A stretch of DNA of 20,560 nucleotides from Candidatus Thorarchaeota archaeon (GCA_016840825.1 JAEORN010000201.1:1-20560); one strand, 5' to 3'. Shown: positions 9,701 through 16,330, counted from the stretch's first letter. Translations and numbers: made by a program. Notes: generated by a model from the letters alone, not told the origin.

Positions 9701-11524
9701 CACCTCGTTCCCATCAGAGAGTAAGTCATTGTCTGTATCCGCACAGGAAGAGTTGAGTCCCATAGATTGCTCAAGTTCGTCACTTAGACCATCGCCATCA
9801 AGGTCTAATTTGGCATGATCATTTGTTGGAGGGTTACTGCTACCCTCAGACTGGATACTCACGAAGGGTATCTCATCTTGCCATTCTTTGGTGACATCAA
9901 ACTTGAAGATCCAGAACAATGAAGCATAGAACTTGAAGAATAGATAATAGAATAGTCCAACGGTGAAGGAATCACCTTCATGACCAAATGAAGCCTTGGC
10001 GAAGATTCCGGTCTTAGCTCGGAGCTCAGCGCCAAGAGTGATGAAGTCCAAAGGAAGGTCTATTCCAATTGCGTCTTTGATATATGATGCAGGTGAAGGT
10101 AAACTAATCGAGATATCAAGACCAAATCCTACTTTCAAGCCTACATCCTGTTGAGATGCCTCAGTAGTTGCATTGTAGCTCATTCCGAGTACTAGTCCCA
10201 TGTAGTTTACCAGATTCACCTTCATGTTGAGAAGGTCCATTATTGTTGTCACGGTCTTGCCAGTCCCAGGAATCAAATAGTCAAGGAACGTCGCAAGAGG
10301 GATTCCAAGTTGAAAACCAAGCTCAATAGAGAAGGATCCTCCCATGAACTGGAATGGATCCTCGTCAATCGCAGGGTTTGCATCAGCCATTTGCTCGATG
10401 AAATTACCAACGCGCAATGTTGCACTCAATTTTGGGGTCAGTTCAATGGATACATCATACCCTGCTGCTTTGAGAATCTGTTTTAGTCCTAACACCTCTG
10501 CTAGGTCTAATTTTCCATCCTTAGCTTGAATCGTGAAGACAAGGTCAACATATTCGGGCATATACCAAGGACCACTGCCTATACGAGGATCAAGGTCGAA
10601 CTCTAATGGTATATCAAATGGGAACTCACCGGTGTTCGAGTCCCCACTTCCCATGTCCTCCATCTTCATTGAACCGCTATCAGTTGACCCTCCATTGATC
10701 TTGTCCTGATCGAAATTTACATGGGTAGAGTTGGAAGAAACCCAGTCATTATTGAGAAGCTGTCCTAAGAGAATAATTGCCTTGAAGACATCGACTATCC
10801 AACCCCAAGGACCTCGTGAGTCTGTTTCACTGGACCCGTAATCGATATAGAATCCGTCCAAGGTTTCTTGAGGTTCAAATGCTCTTTCTATGATAGACTG
10901 CAGGTGGCTCAGGAGATACCCTGCTGCAATCTCAAATATTGGTTGTGCCAATACTTTCAGACCGGATTGTTTTGATGCATCTAGAATCTCATAGATTGTA
11001 CACAGAACACCAAGTGTAGCAACCTCTGTATCTACTGCATCCGCAAGACCATGGACATCGCATTCATCACCAAGCAGAGATTCAAGTGTGCCTGAATGAC
11101 ACACATCAAAGATATGATGCTCCACTGAAGATCGTTTTACAACATCTCCAAGCATTGACCATGACATACTATTGGTTCCGATGAGCATCCCTTCCTCAGT
11201 TCCATGGAATACATAGATGTTCATCCAAGAACCTCGCATATGAACAGAAAGATCACTGCTTGACCGAAGTGGAGTCAGTTTGATAAGGAGATTAGCATGC
11301 GATAATTCTTCATATAGTGCCGCGGCTGTTGAGATGCAAATACTGTCATCTGAATCATAGATGATGCTTACTTTTAGTTTATCAGGCGAATGAGAATAAC
11401 TCAAGGGCGTGACTTCGTATTCGGTATTCTGATATTCAATCCCACTGCTCACAAAAATCAGAGAAGGATTGAATATTAGAGATACCAGTAATATGCAGGC
11501 GAATACCTGTTTCCTAGAAATCAT
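6794..11524 (-). CDS. Giant surface protein: caspase/gingipain-like domain, TSP3 calcium repeats, C-terminal membrane anchor
   Basis: A 1576-residue exported protein. The signal segment is at 7-27. Residues about 50-180 look like a clan CD (caspase-fold) cysteine peptidase: a strand KVSIIYDSDD, then NIYVFHGTEEG with candidate catalytic His107, then HHIFDVCHSG with candidate nucleophile Cys142, which closely resembles the D-x-C-H-S-G site of metacaspases. Residues about 230-570 form an unrecognised domain. From about 573 to 1450 there are about 28 copies of the acidic D-x-D-x-D-G motif typical of thrombospondin type-3 and dockerin-like calcium repeats, many followed by L-x-D-x-x-E. A C-terminal domain precedes a membrane helix (about 1549-1571) and the tail MKKRKS. 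It should be tethered outside the cell with a calcium-stiffened stalk. The ATG at 11524 has GGGGAGAT about 13 nt upstream. Peptidase activity is inferred from motifs only; a non-catalytic caspase-fold domain is possible. Confidence 0.85.
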   Translation of the reverse strand: MISRKQVFACILLVSLIFNPSLIFVSSGIEYQNTEYEVTPLSYSHSPDKLKVSIIYDSDDSICISTAAALYEELSHANLLIKLTPLRSSSDLSVHMRGSWMNIYVFHGTEEGMLIGTNSMSWSMLGDVVKRSSVEHHIFDVCHSGTLESLLGDECDVHGLADAVDTEVATLGVLCTIYEILDASKQSGLKVLAQPIFEIAAGYLLSHLQSIIERAFEPQETLDGFYIDYGSSETDSRGPWGWIVDVFKAIILLGQLLNNDWVSSNSTHVNFDQDKINGGSTDSGSMKMEDMGSGDSNTGEFPFDIPLEFDLDPRIGSGPWYMPEYVDLVFTIQAKDGKLDLAEVLGLKQILKAAGYDVSIELTPKLSATLRVGNFIEQMADANPAIDEDPFQFMGGSFSIELGFQLGIPLATFLDYLIPGTGKTVTTIMDLLNMKVNLVNYMGLVLGMSYNATTEASQQDVGLKVGFGLDISISLPSPASYIKDAIGIDLPLDFITLGAELRAKTGIFAKASFGHEGDSFTVGLFYYLFFKFYASLFWIFKFDVTKEWQDEIPFVSIQSEGSSNPPTNDHAKLDLDGDGLSDELEQSMGLNSSCADTDNDLLSDGNEVLMYFTDPFVNDSDSDGLLDYEEIALFYAAGLDPLADYDKDGLPCILDDDSDNDGLNDKWELKGTYSPYWSEYIKTNPSITDTDHDGFTDLEEWSFAGPDLEGEHPDPRKRDSDSDGLWDHTEYEWYQNVYSRPWPVLDILDDDVDGDGLLDGEEYLYLTSPIDIDTDGDFDLDDDNFINTTEHNLAINGGFYGDFTDYGEVNGNYWTQWPFGLDDCVPPNPTPTNPLSIDTDGDGSSDVAEFTAGTLPVAQDSDGDGLENTRDLFFFHANCTDPDNDDDGIRDGDEVNYFNLTRGISNETIAALYYLDDPDVDDDGLLDGFELLIGTDPLDNDTDDDLLLDGEEGEIGSYPLVPDTDGDGLLDGVEVHQYGIDPLRQDTDNDGLTDDVEVAEQHLYILYQGDVSYFTEPDDPDSDDDGLTDGEEYYGWNWAVNRKVAPGAYVIEEPVIEEAGQYILLQLYNAPDPYRARFQTHPMNPDTDFDGLIDGLEKDIVLSPLTNDTDADGWLDFGEIDFMMNRFSDDWNNVPDIWHYLDYDGDGVTDLVELEHGTDMLMPDTDMDGLDDWTELFVPCSVKTQAFELDDLEAGLVVNANTTLPENERYTNATLFDTDEDGLNDSYEILSGTDPTLPDSDGDGLSDYEELAVYYSYEGFMVLERVSLDPLSNDTDADGINDFDEVLICNDRMSASSNPEHGPLGDYDNDGVINILDYDSDDDGIYDGFEVDAYQNSSLSWYPLGTDMFNSDQDNDMFPDGMMTDYDSDGLSDYLELTMIIPGYTYGSIGDENTTARNYFHLINHTLCALEDTDGDGYNDGWEVNFGSDPLNKNNFPQIFRWVVPTYGFNVNFRTASQIDNLMFDSENGRIEFDLSGPEGTMSFCNITIPRALLYAPEEEWEVLLDEMPITFDVVSNDTATFIYFSYMHSEHHVVIQGTEILGPPGPSLILLIIIGSAAGVIVVVLLLVVMKKRKS
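7256..9807 (-). repeat. Array of about 28 TSP3-type calcium-binding repeats (protein level)
   Basis: Inside the giant surface protein, acidic motifs such as DTDGDGLLDG, DSDNDGLND and DTDADGWLD recur every 25-60 residues. At DNA level they show as recurring minus-strand complements of 'catcatcctgtatc'-like and 'ccatctgtatc'-like stretches, but the units have diverged and are not an exact tandem DNA repeat. Each D-x-D-x-D-G loop should bind one calcium ion. Spacers between loops vary and several contain aromatic inserts of 20-40 residues. I counted by eye, so the number may be off by two or three. Confidence 0.85.
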
Positions 11525-11662
11525 GTTACTACTATCTCCCCAGATAGAATCCTAAGTGCCTGCGTTACCACTCTTTTGTATTTAACCGTTAAGGGTTACC
11601 TTTTCTTTTACCGAAAAGGTAATGAGCATCAGCTCCTATTAGCTCAGTTTGGTGGGTATTCC
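11525..11662. promoter_or_regulatory. Divergent promoter region with shared TATA-like element and dyad
   Basis: This 138-bp space separates the giant surface gene (leftward) from the LRR gene (rightward). GTATTTAA at 11578-11585 can act as a TATA-like element in both directions (TTAAATAC on the minus strand), giving expected start sites near 11553 leftward and near 11605-11610 rightward. A perfect 10-bp inverted repeat lies over the expected rightward start site, and GTTACC/TTAACC-like half-sites recur at about 11565, 11582 and 11595. Positions of the transcription starts are inferred from the usual archaeal spacing. Confidence 0.45.
11596..11622. promoter_or_regulatory. Perfect 10-bp inverted repeat, candidate operator
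   Basis: Left arm TTACCTTTTC (11596-11605) and right arm GAAAAGGTAA (11613-11622) are exact reverse complements with a 7-nt spacer. The dyad sits between the TATA-like element and the proposed GTG start of the LRR gene. It may be a repressor or activator site, or a hairpin in the LRR leader RNA. Confidence 0.5.
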
Positions 11663-13285
11663 GTGGGCGTTCTACTGATTTCTTATGGCTATGATGGAAG
11701 GACAAAGGGTGTATCAATAAGAGAGAAAGAGCAGCTTACGGAACTAGATTATGAATGGTACTCAATCAAGTACTTGAAAAGGTTCGAAGAACTTCTCGAT
11801 ATCAATCCACTATCTGATGAAGAGCTTATCAGCACATTTCCTACACCTCTATATGTCCTTGAGGATGATATAGGAGCAGTCGATCTCTCTGTTCTATCAC
11901 ATATTCAGGATTACCTAGTATTATCAATTGAATGTATTAGTAATGAGATTGATCTACGAGGTCTTCTAACCTGCAGGATACTTCAAGGATTTAGACTGAC
12001 AGGATATAATATCGAAGAAGTTGATTTGGCACCCTTTGATTCATTGGATCTCTTGCGACATGTTGTCATTAACTACACCAAAACTACTGAGCTTGATTGC
12101 ACACCTCTTCAAAACCTCAGAGAACTACATTTACTGAACCTTCAGAGCAACAGAATCAATAATCTCGTTTTTGATAACTATGAGGATAGTATGCACTCCC
12201 TTTATCCTAAATGGACGCAATTGACCGATCTTGACCTTTCATATAATGAATTAGAGCATTTAGATTTGCATCATTTTCGAGAGAGCAAACAATTAGAATC
12301 ACTAAGTCTCAAAGGAAATAGATTAGGAGGTGTTGACCTTACACCTCTTTCTGGTTTTTCCAATCTCCGAGCAGTGGATTTGTCCAGTAATCAATTGACA
12401 GAGGTGGATTTGTATCCCTTAGAAGATTCACCATTGAAAGGTTTGGACCTTAGTTACAATAAACTCTACAAATTGAACCTATTCCCTTTGTGGAAGAAAA
12501 GCACTCTACAAGGACTCAATTTGCAGATGAATCAGCTGCAGAATCTTGATCTTCGTCCTCTTACCGATTCGAAGAATCTAGAAGCTCTGATTATTTCCCA
12601 AAATCAAATAACTGAACTGGACATCACACCACTCATCGCATCCCTGAAGCTAGATTGGTATGATTTTGACGATTTCACATCTTTTCTGGTCAGAGAGGAT
12701 ACATTACAGGAGTCAAAGAGCAAACTACCCAGCCTATTCCGATACTTAGTTCGATTGCGTAAATTGAAAATAATCGCTATGAAAGAAAGTGGAGCTGCTC
12801 CTGTAACCAATCAAACTCTTGATGAAATAAGAAAGGAATTGGCTGACATTTCAAAGAGTATGCAATCATTACATCAAAACACCTTAGAGATAATGAAGGC
12901 CTCTGGAGAAAGTCAAGAGAATCAACAAGAAATGATCATTTTTCTTGAAAGGTTAGAAAAGCAAGTTGACAAAAATGGTGAGTTTGCAAAAGTGCTCATC
13001 ATGAATATGGAACTAATTTATAATTCGCTAATTGATGGAAACCGATCGCTTGAAGAGTCTCTACATATGCTACAGAATAGGATTGATGATATAGGTAAGA
13101 AGCTGGGCATGGACCGTGACCTTCTTGATAGGATACAGGATGCTATTACTGAATCAATGGCAAAGAAAGTTCAGACGACCATATTCACTAGGATTAAAGA
13201 ACAAATGACAAGACCTGAAATCGCAGCAATCCTTTTGACAACTATTAGAAGAGTGTTGAACCTATTAGGACTCCCCATTCCCTAA
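11663..13285 (+). CDS. Leucine-rich repeat protein with C-terminal coiled coil
   Basis: I start the gene at GTG 11663 (540 residues) because GGTGG lies 7 nt upstream (11651-11655) and the earlier frame from TTG 11576 overlaps the promoter dyad and does not read like protein. Residues about 116-326 hold around nine leucine-rich repeats of the form LxxLDLSxNxLxxLDLxPL, for example LTDLDLSYNELEHLDL and LRAVDLSSNQLTEVDL; such solenoids bind other proteins. A linker with a basic stretch (RYLVRLRKLK) leads to a heptad-rich coiled coil at about 381-501. The end holds an amphipathic helix and the tail LLGLPIP. There is no signal peptide, so it is likely cytosolic, perhaps membrane-associated through the last helix. 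The function is unknown; it may be a scaffold. It is divergent from the giant surface gene and may share its control region. Confidence 0.8.
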   Translation: MGVLLISYGYDGRTKGVSIREKEQLTELDYEWYSIKYLKRFEELLDINPLSDEELISTFPTPLYVLEDDIGAVDLSVLSHIQDYLVLSIECISNEIDLRGLLTCRILQGFRLTGYNIEEVDLAPFDSLDLLRHVVINYTKTTELDCTPLQNLRELHLLNLQSNRINNLVFDNYEDSMHSLYPKWTQLTDLDLSYNELEHLDLHHFRESKQLESLSLKGNRLGGVDLTPLSGFSNLRAVDLSSNQLTEVDLYPLEDSPLKGLDLSYNKLYKLNLFPLWKKSTLQGLNLQMNQLQNLDLRPLTDSKNLEALIISQNQITELDITPLIASLKLDWYDFDDFTSFLVREDTLQESKSKLPSLFRYLVRLRKLKIIAMKESGAAPVTNQTLDEIRKELADISKSMQSLHQNTLEIMKASGESQENQQEMIIFLERLEKQVDKNGEFAKVLIMNMELIYNSLIDGNRSLEESLHMLQNRIDDIGKKLGMDRDLLDRIQDAITESMAKKVQTTIFTRIKEQMTRPEIAAILLTTIRRVLNLLGLPIP

Positions 13286-13359
13286 CCAGAAGTAATTCGT
13301 ATAAATACCAATTACACAAGATGCGTGAGATACAAGATTCAAGATGATTTGGCTTTCTC

Positions 13360-13662
13360 TCACAACTTTCCTTTCAACCGCAGATACTTCCCATCCATCA
13401 TCCGGACCAGATACTGTCTTCCCCGCATTACCCACATGATCTTGTGCCCCTCTCTCGCTTTCTCAGCCCACTGGGAATCCTTGTGTGGGTTCTGCTTGAT
13501 GAAGCTCAGTCCCACGATAGTGAACTTGCGAAGCTTGCTTGCTGAGGTCTTCTCCAAGGTATAGACCTCACCATCGAGGGTGACCCTTATCTGCCCTGTG
13601 AAGATAGCTGATGAGTTGGAGTGGATATCGATAGAAGAAGGGATTAGAGGAAAACTGAACTT
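13360..13662 (-). pseudogene. Small conserved-looking protein frame without a normal start (5'-degraded or non-AUG start)
   Basis: A minus-strand frame is open from the stop at 13663-13665 to the TGA at 13360-13362 (100 codons). It reads like real protein, with ATFTG-like strand IFTGQIRVTLDGEVYTLEK followed by FTIVGLSFIKQNP, WAEKAREGHKIMWV and VRMMDGKYLRL. Its codons are strongly biased to C/G at third positions (AAG, ATC, TTC, GAG, CTG), unlike chance. The only ordinary initiator is TTG at 13557, which would cut off the well-formed VTLDGEVYT strand; no ATG or GTG occurs upstream in frame. So it is either a remnant that lost its 5' end or a gene with an unusual start (ATA or ATC). The opposite-strand frame here gives a Cys/Arg-rich product typical of a shadow. 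I do not recognise the family; it may be a small basic nucleic-acid-binding or DUF-type domain. Confidence 0.55.
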
Positions 13663-13702
13663 CTACTAAAACCAGTATTCTCACAAAACTACAGAAAACC
13701 AA

Positions 13703-13713
13703 AGTATTATACT
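13703..13713 (+). promoter_or_regulatory. TATA-like promoter element for zinc-ribbon gene
   Basis: AGTATTATACT is an AT-rich near-palindrome preceded by ACCAA, which could serve as the BRE. It lies about 50 bp before the proposed ATG at 13764, so transcription would start near 13733 and give a leader of about 30 nt. Because it is symmetric, it could also serve the leftward frame at 13360-13662. Confidence 0.4.
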
Positions 13714-13763
13714 ATTATCCTTCGCATACATACTTGAGATAGGATAAGCAATAGGTGAATAAT

Positions 13764-14447
13764 ATGCTATTGGAACTGATTCATCTCACCAAGGCATTTT
13801 TCGCTTTACTATCGAAAGCGAGTGCGTTCCTAGTGAAGACCTTTGTAGTTCCACCAGTTTCAAAATACCTGGCAATGACAATCATACCAAAGGCTAATCT
13901 CTTTCAAGCATCTATTCTCGGAAACACCTTCACAGTCACAACCCAGTCAGTAGGCGCATATGGTATCTCCAAGGCTCTTGATTGGGCTGTGGATAGGTCG
14001 TTTGACTTTGATGTGTCCTCTCTTCTCGCCAAGAAACCAGAACCAACCTTCAGATATTCAGGCTTAGACGAATCAAGGGATCTCCTATATGATCTGGGCT
14101 ACAAACGATATGTCGATGTTTCCCTTCCCACACTCTCTTCATCACTCTCAACACTTGATTCATACTCGACATACTCAAACCCTCCTACCTTCGAATTCAA
14201 CACCTGTAAGCGGTGTGGTTGTTTTGTCTATAGCGGAGATTATTGCTATTCATGTACTCTGAAAGAGTCAATGCAAAAATGCATCTCTTGTGGAACATGG
14301 TTCTATGGCAGTGGTAGCTATTGTGATTCATGTACTTCATATGACAATAGTTTCCTAGGCAAATCCTCACAGGTCTGCTACAAATGCGGTGATACCTTCC
14401 AAGGGTATTCATGGGAATCCAGCTGTTATTGGTGTAGAATACACTGA
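13764..14447 (+). CDS. Protein with three C-terminal zinc ribbons and a hydrophobic N-terminus
   Basis: I prefer ATG 13764 (227 residues) over GTG 13755, because GGTGA (13754-13758), complementary to the 16S 3' end, is 5 nt upstream of that ATG. The first 75 residues are hydrophobic or amphipathic (LLELIHLTKAFFALLSKAS, then VVPPVSKYLAMTIIP) and may bind a membrane. A Ser/Tyr-rich linker follows. The C-terminal 80 residues carry three CxxC-x9..12-CxxC modules (Cys 148/151/161/164, 173/176/187/190 and 205/208/221/224), each able to bind one zinc, resembling double zinc ribbon (DZR) proteins. Archaeal proteins of this type often act as adaptors for membrane or signalling complexes, but no partner is evident here. 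I do not recognise the N-terminal domain. Confidence 0.75.
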   Translation: MLLELIHLTKAFFALLSKASAFLVKTFVVPPVSKYLAMTIIPKANLFQASILGNTFTVTTQSVGAYGISKALDWAVDRSFDFDVSSLLAKKPEPTFRYSGLDESRDLLYDLGYKRYVDVSLPTLSSSLSTLDSYSTYSNPPTFEFNTCKRCGCFVYSGDYCYSCTLKESMQKCISCGTWFYGSGSYCDSCTSYDNSFLGKSSQVCYKCGDTFQGYSWESSCYWCRIH

Positions 14448-14465
14448 ATCAAATAGAAAATGTAA

Positions 14466-14483
14466 AGGAGTTCTCAGACTCCT
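14466..14483 (+). other. Short hairpin in 14448-14671 intergenic space
   Basis: AGGAGT (14466-14471) and ACTCCT (14478-14483) can pair around a 6-nt loop just after the zinc-ribbon gene. No T-tract follows, so it is a weak terminator candidate at best. I see nothing else firm in this 224-bp gap. Confidence 0.25.
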
Positions 14484-14671
14484 CTCCAGCTAGTTCCATT
14501 CAAGACAGACAACAATGAGTGAGAGATTGGCTCTTATTCATTGGTAATGGGAGATAGAGGATTCTAGGAGATGATCTTGCTTCTTCTTCATTATGCAAAA
14601 GATTCATCTCAAAGGTCTGTTCATACTCTTGGATTGGATACTAGACTTGAACCCTATTAGAGGGTCGAATC

Positions 14672-15196
14672 ATGAGTGGTAGTGGAAAGGAGTCTATAGA
14701 GTCAAAGTCTCAGAAGTTGTTACTTGAATTCTACATGAACGACTATGAGAAAAGGGATAAGATCGGAGAGAGTCTCAACCAACGGGCCAATACATTATTC
14801 GCTTTTAGTACCTCTACGACTGCTATCCTGTTTGGCGTTCAACAGATATCAATCGCAGGAGTCGATATATCATCGGACATTTTAGTAGGTGTCTCATTCT
14901 TTATCAGCATAGTTCTGTTCCTTATCGTGGATCTAACAACGCTTGCAGTATCATTCCTCAGATGGACTAAGTCAGACATGTTTCCAGTTGACATTGATGT
15001 TGTAAGAAACCTATTTCATCTGTCCTTAGAGGAACTCTATGAGGAACGAATCCAGATCATAGTTGATGCTCTGAGAGGTATGGATGAGATCGATGATAGA
15101 CGAGCGATCTATCTACAGATATCTCAGGTCCTCGTCATGGTAGCCATTGCCTTTCTGACCTTGACCTTCATCCTTGCTTTGGGAAGTGTGATGTAG
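14672..15196 (+). CDS. Three-helix membrane protein, function unknown
   Basis: A 174-residue protein with a charged N-terminal helix (1-38), a first membrane helix at about 40-58 beginning RANTLFAFSTSTTAILFG, a second at about 70-95, an acidic/basic cytosolic loop with the helix HLSLEELYEERIQIIVDALR (115-135), and a third membrane helix at about 150-171. The pattern of a charged helix followed by RANTLLAFS-like first helix recalls the SLATT/Pycsar-TM kind of small membrane proteins, which are effectors in some nucleotide-signalled defence systems; here there is no cyclase, TIR or other sensor gene beside it, so I do not assign that role. The ATG has GAGGGT about 10 nt upstream. The next gene starts only 4 bp after its stop, so they form an operon. 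Confidence 0.7.
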   Translation: MSGSGKESIESKSQKLLLEFYMNDYEKRDKIGESLNQRANTLFAFSTSTTAILFGVQQISIAGVDISSDILVGVSFFISIVLFLIVDLTTLAVSFLRWTKSDMFPVDIDVVRNLFHLSLEELYEERIQIIVDALRGMDEIDDRRAIYLQISQVLVMVAIAFLTLTFILALGSVM

Positions 15197-15200
15197 GAAA

Positions 15201-15602
15201 GTGAAACAAATGACGATGCGGTATAAGCCACAGTGGATTCAGGATATCATCCGGAAAGGAATCTGTTCTAGGCTAGCTCAGATATCCGAGCTACTTTGCC
15301 ATGGATGCACAGAAGTATTACAGGAAGACGAGGTGGTCTATTACTCCAATGTTCGAAGAACAAGAGGGGTGGTGTGTTGGAAGTGCAGCTCAAGTAAGAA
15401 GTCACTCCGTTTGGGGCCTGTTGTGTATGTAAGGGAGTGGTGTAGTGTTTCTGGAGTACAGCCTGAAAGGAAGGAGAGTATAGGAACTGTCATCCCCGAG
15501 GAAGATTGGAGAAAGATTCTGAGTAGTCGAACCGTGTCAAGGCCAAAGGCCAAAAAAGAAAGTGCTCCATATAAGATTCGCAAGGAGCATAGAAGATTCT
15601 GA
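15201..15602 (+). CDS. Small zinc-ribbon protein
   Basis: A 133-residue basic protein. Cys33 and Cys36 (LCHGC) and Cys59 and Cys62 (VCWKC) form a CxxC-x22-CxxC zinc ribbon around residues 30-65, followed by Ser/Lys-rich SSSKK and a hydrophilic, basic C-terminus (RPKAKKES, RKEHRRF). Such small proteins can bind nucleic acid or act as subunits, but no specific family is recognised. The GTG at 15201 is 4 bp after the stop of the membrane gene; the ATG at 15210, preceded by GGAAAGTGA, is an alternative. The two genes are probably coupled. A minus-strand frame overlapping its second half is Leu/Ser-rich and treated as a shadow. Confidence 0.6.
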   Translation: MKQMTMRYKPQWIQDIIRKGICSRLAQISELLCHGCTEVLQEDEVVYYSNVRRTRGVVCWKCSSSKKSLRLGPVVYVREWCSVSGVQPERKESIGTVIPEEDWRKILSSRTVSRPKAKKESAPYKIRKEHRRF

Positions 15603-15721
15603 TGCGATGCATATGCTTGAATGGTCCTCAACCCTGCCACAGCAATTTAACCTAGATGAGGAAAATACCTGTTTTAATTTCACCTAGACATACTCTATCC
15701 CTTTCTATCCAATGTTCCTAA

Positions 15722-16165
15722 TCACATCGACATAGTACTGATTCGTCTTTCATGGTCAACAAGAATATGCTTCATCAGAGGATGTAATTCGATAGATGAT
15801 AGTTCATCCTGTTTGACCCATCTAACCTCAGATTCGTAATTCTCCGGTCTAGGCTCGCCCGCTAACGGTCGTGCGAAATAGACCACGAGCACTCCATGAT
15901 ACTCAATTTGCCCCTTCATATCAGGGAGGATGACGTCTACAACATCAGCTAGCTCCAATAGCTCAACCTCAATCCCTGTTTCCTCAAGTGCTTCACGGAC
16001 AACTGCATCTCTATGTGGTTCACCTATCTTGATGACTCCACCTGGAATGCTCCACAGACCTTTTCCGGGATCCTTATCACGCTTCACCAGCAGGATGCCC
16101 TCCTTTCCAGCGATGATCGCGGCCACTCCTGCCATCGGATGTTGAGGATATCTACGTTCTGCCAT
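15722..16165 (-). CDS. Nudix hydrolase
   Basis: A 147-residue cytosolic enzyme of the Nudix superfamily, which cleaves nucleoside diphosphates linked to another moiety, such as ADP-ribose, NADH or oxidised nucleotides, using divalent metal. The complete Nudix box is visible: Gly43-x5-Glu49-x7-Arg57-Glu58-A-L-Glu61-Glu62-T-Gly64-Ile65 (GGVIKIGEP, then REALEETGI). WSIPGG before it and VRWVKQDEL near the end are usual in MutT/ADP-ribose pyrophosphatase types. The length is normal. The substrate cannot be told from sequence. It stands alone, transcribed leftwards, with the convergent zinc-ribbon gene 119 bp away. A role in nucleotide-pool sanitation or ADP-ribose turnover is the usual guess. Confidence 0.92.
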   Translation of the reverse strand: MAERRYPQHPMAGVAAIIAGKEGILLVKRDKDPGKGLWSIPGGVIKIGEPHRDAVVREALEETGIEVELLELADVVDVILPDMKGQIEYHGVLVVYFARPLAGEPRPENYESEVRWVKQDELSSIELHPLMKHILVDHERRISTMSM

Positions 16166-16301
16166 CTATCTCAGTCGTGAGGTATGTATCCTGAGAAAAT
16201 AAGGGACGTTATTTAGGAAAGACCACCTGCGATATGACATTGCTTCATATTCCCTGGAGAAGTATGGCGATAGAATGTAGCTAGGAAATCGTATACTCAA
16301 A

Positions 16302-16330
16302 GACTTATCAGGTCTAATCATCGATAAGTC
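16302..16330. other. 8-bp inverted repeat in 16166-16453 intergenic space
   Basis: GACTTATC (16302-16309) and GATAAGTC (16323-16330) are exact reverse complements with a 13-nt spacer. It lies between the divergent Nudix and monooxygenase-fold genes and could be a regulatory dyad for either. Chance is not excluded. Confidence 0.3.

Noticed and set aside
7256..9807. CRISPR-like or tandem DNA repeat
   Set aside because: The repeated look comes from diverged protein repeats in one open frame; there are no constant-length spacers or exact repeats.
13325..13564. Plus-strand 79-codon frame
   Set aside because: It lies opposite the codon-biased minus frame and its product is rich in Cys, Arg and His with no protein-like pattern.
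14672..15196. Assignment as a CBASS or Pycsar effector
   Set aside because: No cyclase or other defence gene is nearby, and the similarity is limited to one helix pattern.
15341..15640. Minus-strand 99-codon frame
   Set aside because: It overlaps the zinc-ribbon gene, whose CxxC pairs and coupling to the upstream gene are better evidence; the minus product has no domain pattern.
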